Origin: Pseudomonas sp. Root562
Lineage (GTDB): Bacteria; Pseudomonadota; Gammaproteobacteria; Pseudomonadales; Pseudomonadaceae
Assembly (NCBI RefSeq): GCF_001427125.1
Contig: NZ_LMGK01000006.1
Coordinates: forward strand, 62,471-126,470
DNA length: 64,000 nt
Direction: 5' to 3'
The notes under the pieces are model-generated. The model was not told the origin of the DNA. It saw nothing but the letters and a program-made list of their open reading frames with translations, and did no database searches. The position numbers and the translations under genes were made by a program. Positions 58,702 to 64,000 of this stretch are shown piece by piece; the stretch's first letter is position 1, and each line of letters opens with the position of its first letter.

Positions 58702-60414
58702 CTATTCTGCTGATGACAGCGGCGGGGTACGAGGCGGGATCATTCGTTTCGACCCGCTGGCTTCGAATGCCGAGGCAAAACGCAACAGTGCCGAATCGTC
58801 ATAGGCTCGGCCGGCAAACGTCAGGCCTACTGGCATGCCGATATCCGCCATGATGCCCATCGGCACGGTGACTGTCGGCACACCCAGATGCCGGATGGCC
58901 AGGTTGCCATTGGCCACCCATACGCCGTTACTCCAGGCGATGTCGGCAGAGGCCGGGTTGACATCGGCGTCCGCCGGGCCAACATCCGCGACGGTGGGGA
59001 ACAGCACTGCGTCCAGGCCCAGCCGATCCATCCAGTCTTCCAGATCGAGTTTGCGCGTCTGCTCGAGCCCACGCAGTCCATCGGGGACGGTACTGATCTG
59101 GTCCCACGGGGTGATACCACGCTCGGCCATCTTCACGTATTCGTCCATGCCGGCAGCGAGGTCGCCCTCACGGTTGGGCAATGTTCCCGGGTCATGGGGG
59201 AAAATCTTCGGTCCATCGACATCGACCAGTCGATTCAGCTTCGGATCGCCATTGGCTTGCAGGAAATCATCGAAAGCCCACGCAGTGAGATCCCACAATT
59301 CATGGTGCAGGAACTCCTTGGAGACGATGCCGCGATTGAACACCGTCGGCGCACCGGGACGGTCACCTTCGCAATTGGACACCAGCGGAAAATCGACTTC
59401 GATGACCTCGGCGCCAGCGGCTTCAAGAGCCTTGCGCGCCTGTTGCCAAAGACCGATCACCGACTCGCGGGTATTGATACGTTGGCCGGTCGGGCCACCG
59501 ATCCCGGGTGCTTCGCTGGTGCCTGCTTCCGGATCGGCATTGATGTACATGCGCGGCACGCCGAGGCGCTTGCCGGCGAGCGCATCGGGTTGCGCGGCAA
59601 GTTCAAGATAGGAGGCAGGACGTACCGAAGCGACGCTCGGAATCGGCACCCAGGGTTGCATGCGCCACAGGTCGCCACGGGTGTCAGGGTCGTCCGCCAC
59701 GACCACGTCGAGCACCTCCAGCAGGTCGGCCATGGTTCTGGCAAACGGCACGACAACGTCCATGGTCGGTGTCAGCGGCCAGTTGCCGCGCACCGAAATC
59801 ACGCCACGCGATGGCGTGTAGGCGCACAAGCCATTGTTGGACGCCGGGCCACGGCCGCTTGACCAGGTTTCCTCGGCCAAACCGAACGCCGCGAAACTGG
59901 CGGCCGTGGCTGTGCCGGCACCGTTCGACGAACCGGAGGCGAACGGGGCGGTGAGGAAGTCGGCGTTGTACGGGCTCTCCGCACGGCCATAGACCCCGCG
60001 CTGCATTCCGCCGTTGGCCATGGGCGGCATATTGGTCTTACCCAGGCAAATCGCACCGGCGGCGCGCAGTCGTTCGACGGTGAACGCATCGCGATAGGCA
60101 ATCAGATCCTTGAACGCTGGGCTGCCCGAAGCAGCCGTCAGGCCCTTGACCAGGTAACTGTCCTTCGCCGTATAAGGAATGCCATCGAGTGGCCCCAGCG
60201 TCTCGCCCCTGGCCCGACGGGCATCGGCAGCTTGCGCTTCCTTGAGCGCGTCCGGGTTGCGCACCACCACGGCATTGAGCGCGGTGTCGGTGTCGGCGCC
60301 GTCATACGCATCGATCCGGGCGAGGTAGGCCTGGACCAGTTCGACCGACGTGGTCTGGCCGGATTCGAGCGCAGCGCGCAATTGGGCAATGGAAACTTCG
60401 GTGACTTCAATCAT
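58702..60414 (-). CDS. Amidase-signature family hydrolase
   Basis: This 570-aa protein has the Ser-cisSer-Lys triad of the amidase-signature family: K84 in YTAKDSY, the cis-Ser in FASGSSNGAG (near 162-163) and nucleophile S186 in AEETWSSGRGPASNNG. The nucleophile loop differs from the common GTDTGGSIR. N-terminal AQLRAALESGQTTSVELVQAYLARI is typical. There is no signal peptide, so it is cytoplasmic. The substrate is unknown. It is not linked with gatCAB-type genes, so it is not the tRNA amidotransferase subunit. Confidence 0.88.
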   Translation of the reverse strand: MIEVTEVSIAQLRAALESGQTTSVELVQAYLARIDAYDGADTDTALNAVVVRNPDALKEAQAADARRARGETLGPLDGIPYTAKDSYLVKGLTAASGSPAFKDLIAYRDAFTVERLRAAGAICLGKTNMPPMANGGMQRGVYGRAESPYNADFLTAPFASGSSNGAGTATAASFAAFGLAEETWSSGRGPASNNGLCAYTPSRGVISVRGNWPLTPTMDVVVPFARTMADLLEVLDVVVADDPDTRGDLWRMQPWVPIPSVASVRPASYLELAAQPDALAGKRLGVPRMYINADPEAGTSEAPGIGGPTGQRINTRESVIGLWQQARKALEAAGAEVIEVDFPLVSNCEGDRPGAPTVFNRGIVSKEFLHHELWDLTAWAFDDFLQANGDPKLNRLVDVDGPKIFPHDPGTLPNREGDLAAGMDEYVKMAERGITPWDQISTVPDGLRGLEQTRKLDLEDWMDRLGLDAVLFPTVADVGPADADVNPASADIAWSNGVWVANGNLAIRHLGVPTVTVPMGIMADIGMPVGLTFAGRAYDDSALLRFASAFEASGSKRMIPPRTPPLSSAE

Positions 60415-60770
60415 GCGGTTACCACCGGCTCTCTCAAATATGAATTTCTTGACGGATCTGCTTGCGCAGCGTTGCGCGACGCAATCCGGTTTTCAACCTT
60501 AAGCCGCGTATTTTGCACTAAGCCGGGGCAGGGCGCCGCCATTGCCCCTCCATACGGACACGGATAATGGCCATTTCGATCCCCTTTTGGCCGATCGCAC
60601 GCTGTGAACGGTCCAGGCTGTCAGCAAGAATCGGTGGCAGGCGGCCGAAGCAGCCGTGTACACAGCTTCCATAACCATAATCTTTTGCTTCCTTTGCTCC
60701 AGGCCACGTTCAAGGCCACTGCCGTTACCGATTATAAAAACCAAACGAGCTGACATTGGGGAACTGATCC
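60415..60770. other. Divergent intergenic region between amidase and polyamine-binding gene
   Basis: This stretch contains a possible sigma-70 promoter for the binding-protein gene (TTCAAG at 60709-60714, 18 bases, TATAAA at 60733-60738). No gene, REP element or operator is evident. Confidence 0.4.
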
Positions 60771-61871
60771 ATGGACATTATGAAACGCATTCTGGGCGCC
60801 ACTGTTTGTGGGCTGACGTTGCTTGCCAGCGCGGTGCAAGCCGAGCAGCGCGAACTGCGGGTGTACAACTGGGCGGACTATATCCTGCCGTCCGTGCCCA
60901 AGGACTTTGCCGCCAAAACCGGGATCAAAGTGACCTGGGACACCTTCGACACCAACGAGTCACTGGAAGCCAAACTGCTGACCGGTAACTCCGGATACGA
61001 CCTGGTGGTGCCGTCGAACCAGTTCATCGAAACCCAGATCAAGGCCGGCGTATTCCAGAAGCTCGACAAGTCCAAACTGCCAAACTGGAAGCACCAGGAT
61101 CCGGCACTGCTCAAACTGCTCGACAAGAACGATCCCGGCAATCAATACGGCGTGCCTTACATGTACGGCACCGTGTTGATCGGATTCAACCCGGCCAAGG
61201 TCAAGGCCGCGCTGGGCGAAAATGCCCCGGTAGACAGTTGGGACCTGGTGTTCAAACCCGAGAACATGGAGAAGTTGAAGTCCTGCGGCGTCGCCATGCT
61301 CGACTCGCCTTCGGAGATCCTGCCGCTGGCCCTGCATTACCTGGGACTGGACCCGAACAGCCAGAACCCGGACGATTACGAAAAGGCCAAGGCCTTGATG
61401 CTGAAGATTCGGCCTTACGTCACCTACTTCAACTCGGCCAAATACATGACCGACATCGCCAACGGTGATATCTGCGTGGCCATTGGTTACTCCGGCAGCT
61501 TCTACCAGTTTGGCAATCGCGCCAAAGAAGCCGGCAACGGTGTGGTGGTCGACTGGCGTTTGCCGAAGGAGGGGGCGCCGATCTGGTTCGACACGTTTGC
61601 CATTCCAAAAAGCGCGAAAAACGTCGAAGAGGCCCACGAGTTCCTCAACACGCTGCTGGACCCGAACGTCATCGCGCCGATCAGCGACTTCCTCGGTTAC
61701 CCGAATGCCAACAAGGATTCGCTGGCGCTGATCAATAAGGAAATCACCGGCAATCCGAACCTGACACCGACCAGCGAGGCGTTGAAAACCCTGTACGTCG
61801 TGCAGCCGCTGCCGCAGAAACTCGAACGGGTACGGACGCGGGTGTGGACGGCGATCAAGTCGGATAAATAA
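60771..61871 (+). CDS. Polyamine ABC transporter periplasmic binding protein (PotF/SpuD-like)
   Basis: This 366-aa protein has a signal peptide (residues 1-24, VQAEQ) and the PotF-type fold: LRVYNWADYILPSVPKDFAAKTGIKVTWDTFDTNESLEAKLLTG, YDLVVPSNQF, YGTVLIGFN, and a C-terminal VWTAIKSDK. Putrescine- or spermidine-binding Asp/Trp residues of the family seem retained (NWADY). The transporter genes are not adjacent, so it is an orphan binding protein. A REPIN follows. Confidence 0.92.
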   Translation: MDIMKRILGATVCGLTLLASAVQAEQRELRVYNWADYILPSVPKDFAAKTGIKVTWDTFDTNESLEAKLLTGNSGYDLVVPSNQFIETQIKAGVFQKLDKSKLPNWKHQDPALLKLLDKNDPGNQYGVPYMYGTVLIGFNPAKVKAALGENAPVDSWDLVFKPENMEKLKSCGVAMLDSPSEILPLALHYLGLDPNSQNPDDYEKAKALMLKIRPYVTYFNSAKYMTDIANGDICVAIGYSGSFYQFGNRAKEAGNGVVVDWRLPKEGAPIWFDTFAIPKSAKNVEEAHEFLNTLLDPNVIAPISDFLGYPNANKDSLALINKEITGNPNLTPTSEALKTLYVVQPLPQKLERVRTRVWTAIKSDK

Positions 61872-61887
61872 GCCCGGACCACACCTA

Positions 61888-61978
61888 TCCCTGTGGGAGC
61901 GAGCCTGCTCCGGGCGGCGACCCGATGATGAGACCTGCCAGTCAACGATAACGTTGAATGACAGCTCGCTCCCATAGG
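61888..61978. repeat. REPIN, degenerate
   Basis: The left arm CCTGTGGGAGCGAGC and the right arm GCTCGCTCCCATAGG are inverted copies, with the internal part of the left REP (CTGCTCC) not fully matched. It lies between convergent genes. Confidence 0.8.
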
Positions 61979-61986
61979 CTGTGACT

Positions 61987-62958
61987 TCAGCCGCGCTGCG
62001 CGACAGGCTGTTCAGGCTGCGACGCGCGCTGGCCCTTGCGATAAGTCAGCAACACAATCCCGGTCACAACGATCACACCACCCACCACTTGCCCGGCACT
62101 GAGCATCTGGTCCAACACCACCCAGCCCATCAACAGCGTGGCCAACGGCTCGATGTTCATCACCGGAGCGTTGCGCGGCATGTCCAGGCGCGGCACGCAA
62201 ATGAACAGCACGATAAATCCGGTGCCGTACAGTACAACCAGTGTCGCCAGCGCCAGCCACCCGGTGCTGGTGGCCGGAAGGTTCAAGCCACCAGGCAGGG
62301 CGCCGCTCATACCGGCCAGATTGATACTGCTGAACACGATGAAAATTGTCAGCAGGCTGCGCACCGATCCACGAACCTCGGCCAACTTGTGGTCGGTGAT
62401 CCACAACGCACAGGCAAACACGCTGGCCGCGCAAAAGGCCAGGGTCACGCCCAGCCACCATTGCGGGCCGACACTGGCGTTGTCCGCGAGGCGACCGGGG
62501 ACATCCAGCACAAATACCAGGCCCAGCAAAATCAGGCCCATCAGCGCGGCGGTGCGTGCGGTCGGACGCGGACCTCCCAACGCCCAGGTGAGCAGCGCCA
62601 GCAGAATGGGAAAGACATTGGCCACCAACAGTGCCAACGCCACCGGCACCCGTGCGACCGCGGAATACAGGCACAGGCTTTGGGTAGCGATCAGCAAGCC
62701 CAACAGCAATTGCCAACGCCAGGCACCCGCCGGCAGGCGCAGCGTCTGGCGTTGCCAAATGACCAAAGCGGCCAATACCAACAACGTCCCGCCCGAGCGC
62801 ATCAGAATCGCCAACAACACACCCGCGCCGTCATCGAAGGCAACCCGCGCCGCCACATGGTTGCCCGCAAATGCACAGCCCATGCACAGTAAAATCAGCA
62901 CGGCGAGATGGCGTGGGAAGGGCGCAGGCGCTTCTTGGCGGAAGGTTGGTTGGGTCAT
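61987..62958 (-). CDS. EamA (DMT) family transporter
   Basis: This 323-aa protein has ten predicted membrane segments in two EamA repeats, with typical motifs CAFAGNHVAARVAFDDGAG near the N terminus and P(V)MNIEPLATLLMGWVVLDQ in the second repeat. It probably exports a small metabolite or amino acid. I prefer the ATG at 62958 (MTQPTFRQ), since the 23 upstream codons do not look like a transporter N terminus. Confidence 0.88.
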   Translation of the reverse strand: MTQPTFRQEAPAPFPRHLAVLILLCMGCAFAGNHVAARVAFDDGAGVLLAILMRSGGTLLVLAALVIWQRQTLRLPAGAWRWQLLLGLLIATQSLCLYSAVARVPVALALLVANVFPILLALLTWALGGPRPTARTAALMGLILLGLVFVLDVPGRLADNASVGPQWWLGVTLAFCAASVFACALWITDHKLAEVRGSVRSLLTIFIVFSSINLAGMSGALPGGLNLPATSTGWLALATLVVLYGTGFIVLFICVPRLDMPRNAPVMNIEPLATLLMGWVVLDQMLSAGQVVGGVIVVTGIVLLTYRKGQRASQPEQPVAQRG

Positions 62959-63118
62959 GGCAGTGTCTCGAATTGAGTGCGCTCTCAAAAGAAATGAGGT
63001 GCGAATATTTATTATGTTGTCGTACAACTAGAGGGGTTTGTAACGCATTTGGCTTGCATGAACAAGGTCGAAGGCTTTGGAGAAGGGAGTTTAGCGCCTA
63101 TTGATCGCAAACAATGAG

Positions 63119-64000
63119 TCAAGAGATCGTATGACTTGAAATGGATTGTCCTTCCAGTCGATACAGTTCCTGTTGTACAAAATCGGCAAACAGCTTGATC
63201 CGGATCGGTGTCAGTACACCAAACGCATGCAGGGAATGGATGGCCAGCGACGGCAACCGATGGCCGGGCATGATCTGCATCAACTCACCGCGATCGAGCT
63301 CTTGCTGGACCGTGCATTTCATCAAATACGCAACGCCCAGGTTTCCCAATGCGGCGGCACGCAAGCCGAATCCCGAGTCCAGACCTATTCGGCCACGGGG
63401 CACCAACGTTTCACCGTTTTCAAAAATGATGGGCAGGGTTCGACCATTGAGTTGATAGCGCACGAAGGGCAGAGCGCGCAGTTCTTCGAGGGTGTGCGGG
63501 GTTCCCCATTCGTCGAGGAACTTCGGTGAGGCCACCAACGCCATGTCGAGTTGGGCGAGGGTACGGCTTTTCAGATCGCTGTCAGACAGGTTGCCGGCGC
63601 GGAAAATCACGTCATAACCTTCACGAATCACATCGACATGGTGGTCGAGCAACGTCAGGTCCAGTTCCACCTCCGGGTGCTCGGCGAGAAACACCGAGCT
63701 GATCCTCGGCATCAGCAATCGTCCGAGGTCACTCGGCATGCTGACCCGCAAATGACCGCGCGCACCCCCGGTGTGGCGCAACGCATCGGCGCAGTCATCG
63801 ATGGCCTGCAACAACGGCGCCACACGCTCGAAAAATGCCTGCCCCTCGGGCGTAAGGCTGAGCATCCGCGTGGAGCGGCGAAACAGCTTGGCATTCAGTT
63901 CGGATTCCAGTCGGGCGATGCTTTTGGAAATGGCCGACGGCGTGGTCCCGGCGTTGCGTGCGGCAGCACTGAAAGAACCGGCTTCCACCGCGCGGACAAA
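63119..64000 (-). CDS. LysR-family regulator, 5' end outside window
   Basis: About 294 residues are visible; the frame continues through the right edge (FVRAVEAGSFSAAARNAG), and usually some ten more residues precede this. The helix-turn-helix (AGTTPSAISKSIARLESEL, FRRSTRMLSLTPEG) and an effector domain of the type seen in DsdC/CrgA-like regulators are present. The target is unknown; the EamA transporter gene lies 160 bases downstream on the same strand. Confidence 0.9.
   Translation of the reverse strand, partial: FVRAVEAGSFSAAARNAGTTPSAISKSIARLESELNAKLFRRSTRMLSLTPEGQAFFERVAPLLQAIDDCADALRHTGGARGHLRVSMPSDLGRLLMPRISSVFLAEHPEVELDLTLLDHHVDVIREGYDVIFRAGNLSDSDLKSRTLAQLDMALVASPKFLDEWGTPHTLEELRALPFVRYQLNGRTLPIIFENGETLVPRGRIGLDSGFGLRAAALGNLGVAYLMKCTVQQELDRGELMQIMPGHRLPSLAIHSLHAFGVLTPIRIKLFADFVQQELYRLEGQSISSHTIS

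Overview
The window is about 60% G+C and looks like a chromosome segment of a fluorescens-group Pseudomonas. The evidence is the many REP/REPIN palindromes typical of that group, the RlhA, Mqo, SCO/PCuAC and NirBD proteins, and a short LOV protein with a MerR-type regulator. The species cannot be fixed from sequence alone. No rRNA, tRNA, CRISPR array or insertion sequence was seen. Both ends cut genes: an SBF-like transporter on the left and a LysR regulator on the right.

1-20.8 kb is mostly core genome: two RidA-family proteins, the 23S rRNA hydroxylase RlhA, a small MscS channel, a LysR regulator, MsrA, a PCuAC/SCO copper pair, an orphan YbdD-like protein, nirBD, a CBS-domain protein, a DUF2238 membrane protein, a chemoreceptor, ilvD and mqo. 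nirBD carries a readable regulatory leader: a sigma-54 promoter, two hexaloop hairpins of ANTAR (NasT) type, and an intrinsic terminator that shares sequence with the second hairpin. Between the chemoreceptor and ilvD lies a tandem array of about four 130-bp REPIN units.

20.9-23.9 kb is an accessory type VI secretion island: hcp, a glycine-rich putative pore-forming effector, a translationally coupled small membrane protein (probable immunity), a truncated second copy and a third, diverged copy that seems to use ATT as start. The island is flanked by imperfect direct repeats of about 88 bp and is AT-rich on its immunity side.

24-29.3 kb holds small metabolic genes and a reverse transsulfuration pair (cystathionine beta-synthase and a gamma-lyase/synthase).

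29-49.2 kb is the most striking region: a 1029-aa secreted multicopper oxidase, a three-gene type I secretion system, and a divergent 3704-aa RTX protein with two complete animal-haem-peroxidase modules. The last resembles the MopA class of bacterial Mn(II)-oxidising peroxidases. Both the oxidase gene and the secretion operon have good sigma-54 promoters, and the oxidase gene has three helically phased upstream repeats. I read this as a probable extracellular metal (manganese)-oxidising locus under an enhancer-binding activator.

49.4-58.6 kb contains an SDR gene, an Atu4866-like gene, and a light-response cluster. The cluster has a short LOV photoreceptor, a LitR/PplR-type MerR regulator, and two convergent operons encoding a CFA-synthase-like methyltransferase, a DUF1365 protein, an FAD oxidoreductase, an SDR, a SnoaL-like protein, and DUF2878, chalcone-isomerase-like and DUF3833 proteins. 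Both operons are preceded by 24-bp palindromes of the form TRTACA-N12-TGTAYA, which define the likely regulon.

58.7-64 kb holds an amidase, a polyamine-binding protein, an EamA transporter and the partial LysR gene.
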